From contig OZ025206.1 in the NCBI GenBank assembly GCA_964019055.1, forward strand, positions 28,903,012 to 28,967,011: 64,000 bases of DNA, written 5' to 3'. Under the pieces are notes generated by a model that made no database searches, had not been told where the DNA came from, and saw only the letters and a list, made by a program, of their open reading frames with translations. Positions 1-9,969 of this stretch are shown here, one piece after another (the first letter of the stretch is position 1; the number at the start of each line of letters is the position of its first letter). The position numbers were made by a program, and so were the translations under genes. Source of the DNA: Anthopleura xanthogrammica (taxonomy: Eukaryota; Cnidaria; Anthozoa; Actiniaria; Actiniidae).

Positions 1-228
1 GTTTGAAGCGAAGCGATAAATTACAATCTTCCCCATTTTTGCCAATCAAAATGTTTTTAGATGGCTTCTTAGTAAGCGTAGCTTTTAATATTTCTGATCA
101 CAAAACTGTGGTGATCTATAGTACATTTCAAATTAATGAAGCATCAAACTAGCAAATACAAATAGTTTTATGAAAATATACTAGGTTTAAGACTATTCTA
201 GGAACGTTTCGTCTTCGATCTTCATCAA

Positions 229-289
229 AGCTGGCTCAGTTGGTTAAGCACCGGACTTTCGTGCGGGAGGTCGTGGGTTCAAGCCCCGG

Positions 290-322
<33 letters not shown>

Positions 323-420
323 AGAGAAGGTGCTGCCTTTGTAATTACATCTGCAAACGGTTAGACCTTCCCTACGTACCGGAGCCGGGTTCCCTGTGGT
401 CTTTACAAATCACCACACGA
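229..420 (+). mobile_element. tRNA-derived SINE
   Basis: The head resembles a tRNA. It has an A-box-like TGGCTCAGTTG followed about 40 bases later by a B-box-like GGTTCAAGCC, the two internal pol III promoter elements. There is no 5' strand to pair with GCCGGAC at its 3' side, so it is not a functional tRNA gene. The tail after the head is of the non-tRNA type I associate with anthozoan SINEs. The right end is approximate. Confidence 0.7.
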
Positions 421-767
421 TAAAATGTTACGACTATAATATCACTATCTTCTTTATTTGTATGGTTTTAACAATGACCACAAAGACTGTGGTATGAGCA
501 ACGTGTGCCAACAGCAGTCACAGAAAATGAAAAAGCCAAAACAATGTGGGATATAGAATTCCACTTTCAAAGAGCCCCTGAAAACAACGCCAACAAAATT
601 GACAAGGCAATTAATGACAATGAAAAAAAACGATGGTTACTGCTAGAAGGAACAGTGTGCATGGTTGGAAAGATAGCTGATTTATGAAAAGGCAGCAAAC
701 GATGATGATATGTTTTCGACACCCGTTTCGGTGCATAGTTTACCACGACAATAATGTCCCTGATTAG

Positions 768-1079
768 GAAGCTCCTTTAACCACAAGTTCTACAGGAGTT
801 AAGGAGGTAGATAATGGGGTCCCTACCAACACCTACATTGAACAGGCCCCACCCATTTATACAAGTCCTGTAAGCGCAAGTTCAACTGTTGTATCAAGCT
901 TACCTACATCTACGAGCCCCATAAGTACACGGTCAGCAAGTAGTCAAGGAATTTTCCATGAAGGCCCTGCGAGCTTAGCTGCTGCGCACACCTTACCCCC
1001 CTACGCAAGCCACACACAAGACATGGCATATCCAGGGCTCTCACAAGTTAGCCCTCCATATCACTTAGAGGGCCACTAG
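768..1079 (+). CDS. Possible terminal exon, Ser/Pro/Thr-rich tail
   Basis: An open frame of 103 codons ends at TAG 1077-1079. It begins just after an in-frame stop whose last bases (ttag at 764-767) could be a splice acceptor. It has no ATG near its start. The translation is rich in Ser, Thr, Pro and Ala, with short Tyr/His/Pro clusters such as PPYASHTQ and SPPYHLEGH at the end. It looks like a disordered protein tail and not transposon sequence. No partner exon or domain is recognisable, and the acceptor has a weak pyrimidine tract. It may be a retrocopy remnant or chance. Confidence 0.25.
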   Translation, partial: EAPLTTSSTGVKEVDNGVPTNTYIEQAPPIYTSPVSASSTVVSSLPTSTSPISTRSASSQGIFHEGPASLAAAHTLPPYASHTQDMAYPGLSQVSPPYHLEGH

Positions 1080-1197
1080 TTTATTAGTTTTTAACTATTC
1101 CGTGTCACCCGTGTCAAGAGTTTATTATTATTTATTAATATCTAGATCTGGTCTTTTTCTATAAATGTTTTTACGTTACTCCATACAGTAAGGCTAG

Positions 1198-1398
1198 GGT
1201 AACGAGAAATTCCCTAGGCTTGTAAACATTGACTATAAGCCTAATTTAACTAGAACCTCAACTTTTAGGGACTCTTACTTTAATAGGATTATACTTATCT
1301 GGAACTCACTGCCTCTTGAAATTAAGAAAAGTACTACTCTGTCATCATTTAAAACGAAAGTTCGCTTACATTACAAGTCACTCCTCTATTTAGCCATG
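1198..1398 (+). mobile_element. LINE ORF2 C-terminal fragment (plus strand)
   Basis: The plus strand encodes the characteristic end of a CR1/L2-like LINE protein: an Arg/Thr-rich stretch, then YFNRIILIWNSLPLEIKKS and an FKTK motif. The block stops at CCATGGCC near 1396. It abuts the minus-strand fragment that encodes the part normally just upstream of it. It is too short to be functional. Confidence 0.75.
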
Positions 1399-1399
1399 G

Positions 1400-1905
1400 C
1401 CAGGAATACCGTCACATTATAAGCTGAGTTTCTCAGATTATAAGAATGCACAGATTTTGTGCTATTGAAAATCTGAGTCAAATAATGTGGGGTAGTTCAT
1501 TTATTGATTTATACATTACTTTTGCAAGTTGTTTGTATCTTCGAGTTTCAAGATTATCCCATTTGAGCTCACTCAGAATTTCTATTGATCTTCTATCATA
1601 ATTTGAACCAGTTATTACTCTAGCAGCTCTATTTTGAAGTGTCTGAAGAATGTCACTCATCCCTTTCCCACAACTCCCCCATACAACACTACAATAATCG
1701 AAATATGGTAGTATAAGGGAGTTGTACATTGTAATAAGTGTATCGTATGGTACAAGATGCTTAACACGCCTCAGAGCTCCAATCCCTCCAGAGACCTTCG
1801 TAGCTATATTATCTATATGATCCTTCCAAGTATAATCTTTGATCGATTATCGTTACCAAAAAATCCCAAATCGATCCTTACAGTAGTCATGATCATCTTT
1901 TCGCT
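1400..1905 (-). mobile_element. LINE reverse-transcriptase C-terminal fragment (minus strand)
   Basis: Read on the minus strand this gives the thumb/C-terminal region of a CR1/L2-like LINE: WKDHIDNIATKVSGG, then ILPYFDYCSVVWGSC, LQNRAARVITG and YKSINELP. The next piece, containing KSVHSYNLRNS, is in another frame down to about 1400. Frameshifts and lack of the palm domain make it a dead fragment. Confidence 0.8.
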
Positions 1906-2817
1906 AAGCAAAATTCATATCTTGTTCTCTATGATGAGCTTTTCCATTTTGCTCTTAAACCTGTTCTTTTTGCAAATTCTAACGCAAGACAGGATAGACA
2001 GAGACCTGTGTTTACGTATGCTAAATAGTTACCTCAAAAAAAAACATCCATTTTACTATCGGCAGCTGTTTTGATTGGAATGAAACTTAAGGAAGAATAG
2101 ATCTTTTGAAAACCGTTAAGAATTTGTAGGGGGAATTAATTGTGACTGCGTAGCAATTCCTTGAATTTGTAGTTAATATATGCGAAAACCACAATTCTCA
2201 AAGGGTGCGTGATTAAATTTGCCCTGAGAACTATGAAAGCATTGTCTTGCCACTTTGTGAAGGTTTATTGTGGTTTGATAAATTTAAGCTACATAATGTA
2301 GTATAGAAATATCTCATGTAAGCTTGTCGGTTAAATTATGCATAGAACACAATCCGGCTTAGTGATAGCGTGACAGAGGTTGCATTATGCGATCTGCATT
2401 CATTTTGCAATTATTCGCTCAACTATAAAGCTTTTGGAATATGTCTTGAGAGTCCTGTGTCACGTTTCATATGGAATATCCGAAGAAAAATTATGTAGCT
2501 GCTTGTAAAAGCCTTTTACATGAGACCAATTTCGTACCGTACATTTCCATCAGCCCCATCTTTTTCCACTCAATTACCATGGTGAAATCCGCTGACGTAC
2601 AGCGGGTTCAGGATGACCGCTATTCCTGGCCATGTTTTGATCCTCACCGAATAAAAAACCATTTAAAAACTTTTAAAACCATTTGTCCATTTTAAAGTGA
2701 ATTATTTCATTACTGTAGCTGTCATGACTTTCTTGACTTCTATTTTCCTCTTATAAAGTCCATCGACTACATAATTGGCTGCGTGAACGGAATATGTGGC
2801 TGAATTTGGGGTAAATG

Positions 2818-3723
2818 TCATCGCCAACTATTCCGGCCATGCGCCCGCGATGCGTCAGCGGTAATCATAATAAATGCTTTACAAAATGGCTACTGAACTT
2901 TGTAAGGAAATGTATGGGCATCATAACTAATATCGCAAATAAGAATATAAATAATAAATACCTGCAGTTTGCCGGAGTGAAATCTTATTAAGCAACATGA
3001 GATGGTCTCAGAATCATAAAAATTCAGTTGTAATGTTAACATTTTACTTTTCGTTTCAACTTGTCTTCACGAAGGCCTTTCATCCCATACATTCCTTTGT
3101 GCCTATAGTGAAATTTGATGAAAATGAGGGGAAAACAAGTCTGGTAAGTATACTTCAAGAATTGGAATTTCATTTGCCGGACCGGATCAATAAACTAGAC
3201 CCGTTTGCCAACCAAATACCAAATTTTGAAGCTCAAAACAAGAATATTTACTTTTCGTTTTTTCGTCTAAAAACGCATAAAAATTGAAAAGTTCCAAACC
3301 TGGTTCATCATCAGTCTCCGCTGTCTCTTGTTCACGTCACAGTCCGAAATCATGAGCGATTTTTTACCCGAAAAAAACGAGAAAAGTAGGACAATCTTGG
3401 TACCAAAATTCACATCAGAAACGCAGCTTTCCAATGCCGCAATTCATTCTGTGATTACTGTAAAGCGAATTATGTTGTAAGCAGTTAAACCTGTGACAAT
3501 TTTACTTCCGGTGAAAATGCCCGCGAAATTCAGAGACGTTTGCGGCTGTATGTTTTTCGTTTTTTACAATTGGATGTTTCGTACATGACAACACTGGAAA
3601 AATTGTTCAATTGATTGTAGTCGTGAGAGACACGAACTCTTTTGGACGCCATTTTCAATTTGGTCGAGTTTTCATTGGACATTCCGCTGACCCAAAACGG
3701 GCGCACAAGAATAGTTGGCGATG
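2818..3723. mobile_element. MITE-like element bounded by imperfect inverted repeats
   Basis: TCATCGCCAACTATTC at 2818 reappears inverted at 3708-3723. Homology continues inward for roughly 45 bases with several mismatches (GCGCCC and GTCAGCGG are shared). The interior has no recognisable protein. Part of it (3547-3632) is also present inverted at 11743-11840, so the interior belongs to a dispersed family. No target duplication was identified. The stretches 1906-2817 and 3724-4619 on either side hold no gene that I can support. Confidence 0.4.
3547..3632 (+). repeat. Dispersed repeat, inverted copy of 11743-11840
   Basis: About 85 bases beginning GTATGTTTTTCGTTTTTTAC match the reverse complement of 11743-11840 almost perfectly. 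They diverge after the shared GTCGTGAGAGACA. It is a member of an unclassified repeat family. Confidence 0.75.
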
Positions 3724-4565
3724 ATCGATTGTTGTGATCGTCAACATCAGACTGGATCTCTGATCTTATAAATACGCCTTTGCTGCTGGCTGTGCGGACG
3801 AGTAAATCAAAAGTTTCTTTGACGTGGATGTTCCTGTTCGTACATCAGGTACTCTTTCAGTTCTGATAACATTTTTACATCATATGACCGAGTAAAAGGA
3901 AAACATACCTCCATCGACCCGAAATGGAAAAAGCCGTTCAACATTCGTAAGTTGAGCCTTTTATGAATTTGAATTTCTCGGATACGGTTGCTTCAAAGTT
4001 TTGTATTTCAAGTTGAATAGTAGCAATAGATAATATAGAACTGGTTTATGGCCATATTTGCTAAGTTGAAGGAATTTTTAGAAGGATTGATAGGGTTACA
4101 ACATGACTGATTTTCAATGTTTTGCAAATTTAGCTCAAATGTTACAAAGCCCCAGAGTAAAACTAAAAGACAGCCCGCAGACTTTTTTCCACGATCCAAG
4201 AGATCAATGTTTCTAGAAACTGTGACAAAGACTAGGTTTCTCAGAAGGCGCTACTTTGGGAGATATGAGCCGAATAGTTTTCCATGTTTTTACTTTTTAT
4301 GAAAATGGCCAACATGGCCCTTGACTATGTATCAACTTTTTGGGGTTATCGTCGAAAATTGCCGTCTTTTGCATTTTTCAAAAGTTCAAAAGTTGGTTTA
4401 CAAATTCAGGAAATTTGAATTTGATTGCTTTAAATGCGCCTGACAACCAGCCTTATGAAGTTTCACTATTTTCGAGAGTGCTTAGAGTGGAATTTTGGGT
4501 ACTAGGAATGAAAAGAGCCACGACCGTTTCCATGGCAACAATGTATTTGAGGACCCCAACCCTAG

Positions 4566-4905
4566 GTGTTTTTGTGCACCCCCTGCACACAAAGTTTCAA
4601 GGTGGGCCAACATTTTTCATTACCAACTTTGCTTGATTCTTACAGAGACCAGCTCTTAAGGGACGTGAGCAAGGAGATACCTCCCTACATGGAAGACGTG
4701 GGAGTAGGACTCCTGATTGGCTTGAACTGCCCAAGTGCACTACGACCAAGAGAAGTTGTTTACGGAAAGATAGGGTAGATCAACGGTTCTGTCTGCGCCT
4801 CAGAGAACCCCAACGGTCTCCATTGTAACAGAATTCTACTTGACAAGCACATTGCATCTACAGCCGCAAAGGGACATGTTGTATCCCAGAGAACAGTAAA
4901 GGATT
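4566..4905 (+). mobile_element. BEL/Pao retrotransposon, protease-region fragment
   Basis: The frame through 4635-4778 contains the conserved DVGVGLLIGLNCPSALRPRE block, which is typical of the BEL/Pao aspartic-protease (peptidase A17) region. It stops at 4778, and related sequence seems to continue in another frame to about 4905, where foreign DNA begins. The reverse transcriptase of the same element resumes at 5872, so this is the left part of one interrupted, decayed retroelement. Confidence 0.75.
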
Positions 4906-5872
4906 CTTTTTCGCATTCGGTAAAACTCCTATCCCGCACTTCGCCATTTTCCTCAAAGTATTGAACCCATCCCCTGGGGGTGGATGTTGGGATATGTTAA
5001 TGGCAGTTTGAAACAAGTCCACGAAGGAAAGGTTATATTTCACGACAGAGTAGACAAATTGCTCTATCCTTAATATGATGTCGGATTTTTTTCTTTATTC
5101 TTCTTCCAGCTGAGGTAATTAAAGCCGTTATTGCAGGCCGGTGCCAGCGAAAGTTTACTTGTTGTATATCATATTAATTTGTCGAAGTCAAAGGAGATCG
5201 AGAAGAAGAAAAAGAAGAGCGAAAATTTAACAAGAAATCCTAGCAGTTTAAGGAATTACATGAGATAGAGTTTTCTAAATGCAAACCTAAGGAAATCTTG
5301 AATTTAAAAAAAAATAATTATGGTTGTTGTGACTTTCACTAGACTAAAGGTTTCAATGCACGTTCACCGTTTCATTCTTCAGTAGTGATATTTTGATTGC
5401 GTATCAAGCGCTGAAACCTGAGCTTTAGCCCCTTTAGCTTTAAAAAACTACCTTGATTACGATGTGGGTTTTGTGAGAACAGCCTTTATACTATTTTATC
5501 TGTGATCGGCTCTCGAAGCCGTAAAGAAATGAGCAAGTAAACAAAAAAGGTAATTTGCATAATTCAGCTCGTATAAGATGCTAGGCTCTGAAAAGCTACT
5601 AAAAAAACTATTAACTTTATTTAAATTAAATCTGAAAAAAGAAAAATGTACCAATTTATATTCACACAAGTTCCAGCGATAATTTTAGGGACATTTCAAT
5701 AGTCTCTTTGAATTATACATTTTTTTACTATTTCTCACGTGGATGTATTCAGGGCACGATCGACCAGTCAAAACGTGAAAGTTGGCTAGTAAAAAAAAAG
5801 CCCCCTCGCAACACAAAGCAAGAGCCCGCGGGCTTTTAATCGGAAAAAGTAGAATAAATGGTCTTTCTGGGG
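4905..5872 (-). repeat. ~970-bp segment inserted in BEL/Pao; inverted copy of 20582-21590
   Basis: This block is the reverse complement of 20582-21590, with small indels and scattered substitutions. On the minus strand it covers the 5' flank and first codons (MAKCGIGVL) of the DDE-like gene at 21545, then diverges. It sits between the protease and reverse-transcriptase parts of a BEL/Pao element. It therefore either moved as a unit or was copied in as a truncated transposon end. Confidence 0.8.
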
Positions 5873-6203
5873 AAATTCCAGAGATTCCGACAAGAAAGAT
5901 TCGCGTTTATGGCGGATATCGAGAAAATGTTCTTCCAAGAGAGAAGACCAAAGTTTCCTCAGGTTTCTGTGGTGGCCTGGTGTAGACATACAAAAGAAAG
6001 CAGAAGAATATTGTATGACGGTGCACTTATTTGGCGCGGGATCGTCTCTTGCCTGTGCGAATCATGTCCTTAGACGCACTGCAGATGACAATGAAGGCGA
6101 GTACGGTGTTACAGTATCCAACACCCTCAGAAAGAACTTCTACGTCGATGATGATGGACACAGCCACGAAGAAATTTCAAAACCGGAGACGTCGTTTTGT
6201 TAA
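5872..6203 (+). mobile_element. BEL/Pao reverse-transcriptase fragment
   Basis: Two frames together show BEL/Pao reverse-transcriptase motifs. RFRQERFAFMADIEKMFFQ occurs at 5885-5940. TVHLFGAGSS, then NHVLRRTADDNEGEYG, and the catalytic box as NFYVDD occur at 6015-6165. A frameshift separates the halves around 5945-6015. The RNase H and integrase regions that should follow YVDD are missing, and sequence jumps to the extreme C-terminal domain. Confidence 0.8.
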
Positions 6204-6469
6204 AGGAAACCCAATCCCTAAGAAACAGATGGTCCTTGGCCAGAGTTGTGAACGTGTATCCTGATGATCAAGGTCAAGTTCGATCAGTTACAGTGCTGAT
6301 ACCAAATAGATCCAAACTAGAACGACCTATTAACAAGCTTGTTCTGCTTGTGGAATCACAGATGCTCGTGGCCAGAGTTGTGAACGTGTATACTGGTAAT
6401 CAGATACCAAATAGATCCAAACTAGAAAGACCTGTTAACAAGCTTGTTCTCCTTGTAGAATCAGAGTGA
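6197..6469 (+). mobile_element. BEL/Pao C-terminal (DUF5641-type) domain with internal duplication
   Basis: The open frame starts with LLKETQSLRNRWSLARVV and carries LERPINKLVLLVES, the conserved end of BEL/Pao polyproteins. The segment from ARVVNVY to KLVLLVES occurs twice in tandem (about 6235-6360 and 6369-6465). The second copy is shorter, so the domain has been partly duplicated after or during decay. A stop follows at 6467. Confidence 0.75.
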
Positions 6470-6551
6470 GGCCGGGATTTCCCGACGAGGAGTCAGAGGA
6501 GCCAGAACTGTTAAGAACATTTGTAATTGTTAAGGTTCAGGTTATAGAAAA

Positions 6552-6885
6552 TGTTATCATAGGATAACATTTTGGGGAGCCATGTTTATTGCTGTGGGTT
6601 CCCTGTGGTCAGTATGGGTTCCCTGTGGTCCGTGGCGAGCATGCGTGGTGTCATTCCGCTCTGGCACGGTGGCCACGAGGGCACGGAGTTTTCACCTTTT
6701 CTTACTTTAGCAGCATTTAAATAGCCTTTTTGACTTTATAGACTTCCGTAGTACTTCTTTTAGCATTCTTTTGCCTTTAGTATGGTTATAGATTTTATTG
6801 TTGCCGTAAATGGGTTGTACTCAGCCTCAAAATCGATTAAAGTTGTGTTGAACCGCCGTCGCCAGCTACATTTAGTGTTATAGTG
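6552..6885 (+). mobile_element. Putative BEL/Pao 3' LTR
   Basis: This AT-rich stretch follows directly after the polyprotein end. Its last ~170 bases (TTAAATAGCC through GTGTTATAGTGAT) recur in direct orientation at 29134-29305. A coding-less repeat at the end of a retroelement with a second solitary copy elsewhere fits an LTR. Its exact termini are uncertain. A 15-base motif GGGTTCCCTGTGGTC occurs twice near 6596-6640. Confidence 0.55.
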
Positions 6886-8150
6886 ATAATAATCTGTATT
6901 TCAAATTTACTAAGATTTCAACGAGGTTAACGTTCTGATGTACACACATATAACACAAGAAATAAAGAACTTTTAAGAACTTCTAAATCTGAACTTAATA
7001 AAGGATTATTAACTTCTTACAACAGCTTTCTAAAGGAATTTAACACTCTGCCTATGGACATGACACTTTATGCATTGCCAGAAATATTGGACATTGTCAG
7101 CGGTGTTACGCATGAATGAAAATGAAGTGGTTTTCTAGAGGAAAAATATAACTACATGGTTTCCAAGCACATATTTATATTCAACTATGATGTTAGTAAA
7201 ACAATTCTTGCCAAAAAATAGTTACTTGACAATCAAAAGAACAACTATTATTTTTCTGTTGATAAGCCTCACCACAGGAAGCCCATGAAGGACAAGAAAC
7301 AAGTTTCAAACGTAAATCGTTACTTTAAGCTTCCTTATTGTATCCCAGCAGTCAATAGGAGCTTGTAAAAACAAAAAAATGGCGATATTTAGGGGGTTTT
7401 GAAGCTGTTTGGAGCCGTTCTCTGTGGTTTCTTGTCATTTTTAACTGAAAACTACGAGCTAACAACGCGTCGAATCGCTTAAAATTTAACCTAACTTCAA
7501 GCTTCTTGGGAACCAACATACTGCAGGCATGCTGTCTATGTTAAGCGGTTTGGGATTTATTAAACACTCGTTTGGTTATATCAAGGTGGAGCTCTTTTAC
7601 TTAGAATTTTTTTCGACTTCAAATAGGACGATTTTGGGGTCAAGTGTGGCCAGATTTATAGACGATGTATGGAATCTAGAGCTTTCGAAGGCAAGTAGTC
7701 CGGGAACCAATATGTCGCATGATTCAATGATCATTTTACGCTTATTTAGTAGCTTGTAGGGTGGGTTGTTTGTCGCGATGTGGAGCTCAGAGTAAATAAA
7801 ACCCTATTCGCCGTAAATAGAGGAAGCTCTATATTCCCCATACATTTCCTATAAGACTCGGCGGCTATTTTGTAAGCTGAAACGCATCATTGCGCATGTG
7901 TGAGCAGGCTCATGTCCCATATTTCTGGCAATGCGAAGAGCAATTACCAATAGATTCAGATGTTTATAGTTTTATTTGCTATTTTACATCTTTTATCTTT
8001 TATATTTTATTGCATTGTATATTTTTTTGTAATTTTGATCACTGAATTTTCTTATATTTATCTATTTAGTTAGTTAGTTTTATGTTATACAGAGCCCTGC
8101 TGAAAAGCACTTCTTCTGATGTAGGCTGATGTAGGTTATTATTATTATTA

Positions 8151-8194
<44 letters not shown>

Positions 8195-8200
8195 CATATA
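6886..8200 (+). mobile_element. LINE 3' end with (ATT)n tail, interrupted
   Basis: Bases 6886-7085 and 7938-8130 match 29755-29935 and 29945-30140, where the two parts are adjacent. So 7090-7937 is an ~850-base insertion here or a deletion there. The right part ends AAAAGCACTTCTTCTGATGTAGG followed by an ATT microsatellite (8136-8200), as CR1/L2-type LINEs do. No gene is recognisable in 7090-7937. Confidence 0.6.
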
Positions 8201-8218
8201 ATAATAATAATCTAATTA

Positions 8219-8500
8219 GATAGATTTCGTGCTAAAATTTAGGTCCTGGAACTTTTTATATTAGTTTTTTTTTTTCCCATATATATAAAATTTTTATACA
8301 TTTTCTATGATTTATGTTATAGTCTTAGGATATATCCTCATGATTTATATATTTCCCTTTAATATTACATGTAAATAGATATTTTTTAGTATTAATTCTT
8401 TTTTTTAGATTCTATAAATCATTAGTATCTTTATTATTCTTCAAAATCACTGTTAATATGTTCGTGTCTTTTTTACTATTGTCATTATTATTGTGAAATT
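8219..8500 (+). repeat. Direct repeat copy A (matches 9619-9905)
   Basis: About 270 bases starting GATAGATTTCGTGCTAAAAT recur in the same orientation at 9619-9905 with few differences. The main difference is a T-run replaced by a long C-run at 9670. It is non-coding and looks like the 3' untranslated part of a retroelement. Bases 8500-9030 hold no supported gene. Confidence 0.75.
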
Positions 8501-9029
8501 TTATTATTATTTGTTAAATAGAATTTTTTTTAAAAATAAATAAAATTATTATATAATAATAACTAACTAGGTCTCGATGCTTTAACAATATAACAATAAA
8601 AATAATATAGACAAATAATAAAAAAATAAAACGATAAAAACATATATATATATAAATATTAACGCGTATACACCGAATCGGAATACGGCGACCAATCCGT
8701 GCAACCACCACTCCGGACCAGCCCCCCACACACGCGAAAACGCTTTTAAGCTTCCACGTGAACACGAGGCCGGACAGTCAGGAACAACAGCCACCCAAAT
8801 CAGGCGCCACATCCCGATTCGGTGTATTAAATCAGAAAAACAAATCAAAACGGAAATTAGTATTTAAAATGTAAAAAGTAATAATATAATAAATCACGAT
8901 ATGTGCAAAGTAGTCATTAAATTAGTTTATAGGAATAGAACGGTTCATAGGAATAGCTTCGTGATGGAAAAATAGAAATTAAGAAGCTAATTACATTCAT
9001 AACAAATAATATTGTTTAAAAAGGAGTGT

Positions 9030-9453
9030 CTTTTAAAAGTTTGATAACATTCGGCACCACGAAGCGACAACGGTAGCTTATTCCATAGTCTTGGCCCAGC
9101 TGATGAAAATGTTCTGTCACCGTAGCTTTTGGTGTTGGTCCTTGGAACGGCCAGGAGCTTCTTCCCATTCGACCTCAGAACGCGAGAATTGGAATATAAT
9201 ATAAGTATGCCGGAGCAAGTCCATGTAATGACTTGTAGACCAGCATAAGTAATTTACACTCGATGCGAGCACTAATTGGCAGCCAGTGGAGCCTCCTTAA
9301 GACAGTGGTGACGTCTTCGTCCTGTTTGGGTCGAGCTACGACTCTGGCAGCTGAATTTAAGACACGTTGTAGTTTCTTGAGCTCGTATTCCGGCAAACCA
9401 TAAAGCAAGCTGTTACAGTGATCCAGCCTTGATGTAACGAAGGCATGGACCAA
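9030..9453 (-). mobile_element. LINE C-terminal fragment (CR1/L2-like)
   Basis: The minus strand encodes [49 protein letters not shown] and LHGLAPAYL. After a frameshift near 9180 come RTFSSAGPRLWNKLPL and FKRH. These are the usual C-terminal landmarks of a CR1/L2 LINE. The 5' part of the element is absent. Confidence 0.85.
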
Positions 9454-9618
9454 CCTTATATCTATTTACATGTAATACATAATAATAATAATAATAATAA
9501 AAATTATTATTATTGATATATTACTGATATATTACTGATATTAAGATCAGCTCTACTCTGCCTTAGAGGATCTAGAACAATTAGGAGAACTACAAATATT
9601 CAAGAAACAGACTTTGAT

Positions 9619-9912
9619 TTAGATAGATTTCGTGCTAAAATTTAGGTCCTGGAACTTTTTATATTAGTTTCCCCCCCCCCCCCCCCCCATATATATAAGA
9701 TTTTTATACATTTTCTATGATTTATGTTATAGTCTTAGGATATATCCTCATGATTTATATATTTCCTTTTAATATTACATGTAAAAAGATATTTTTTAGT
9801 ATTAATCCCTTTTTTTAGATTCTATAAATCATTAGTATCTTTATTATTCTTCAAAATCACTGTTAATATTTTCGTGTCTTTTTTACTATTTTCATTATTA
9901 TTATTATTATTA

Positions 9913-9960
<48 letters not shown>

Positions 9961-9968
9961 TAATAGCT
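9619..9968 (+). repeat. Direct repeat copy B plus ATT microsatellite
   Basis: Same unit as 8219-8500, including a run of about 20 C at 9669-9688. It ends in (ATT)n at 9895-9962, immediately before the open frame of another LINE. The ATT tail suggests a retroelement 3' end. Confidence 0.7.
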
Positions 9969-9969
9969 G

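Noticed and set aside
229..300. Functional tRNA gene
   Set aside because: A and B boxes are present, but the 5' acceptor strand does not pair with the 3' side; it fits a SINE head.
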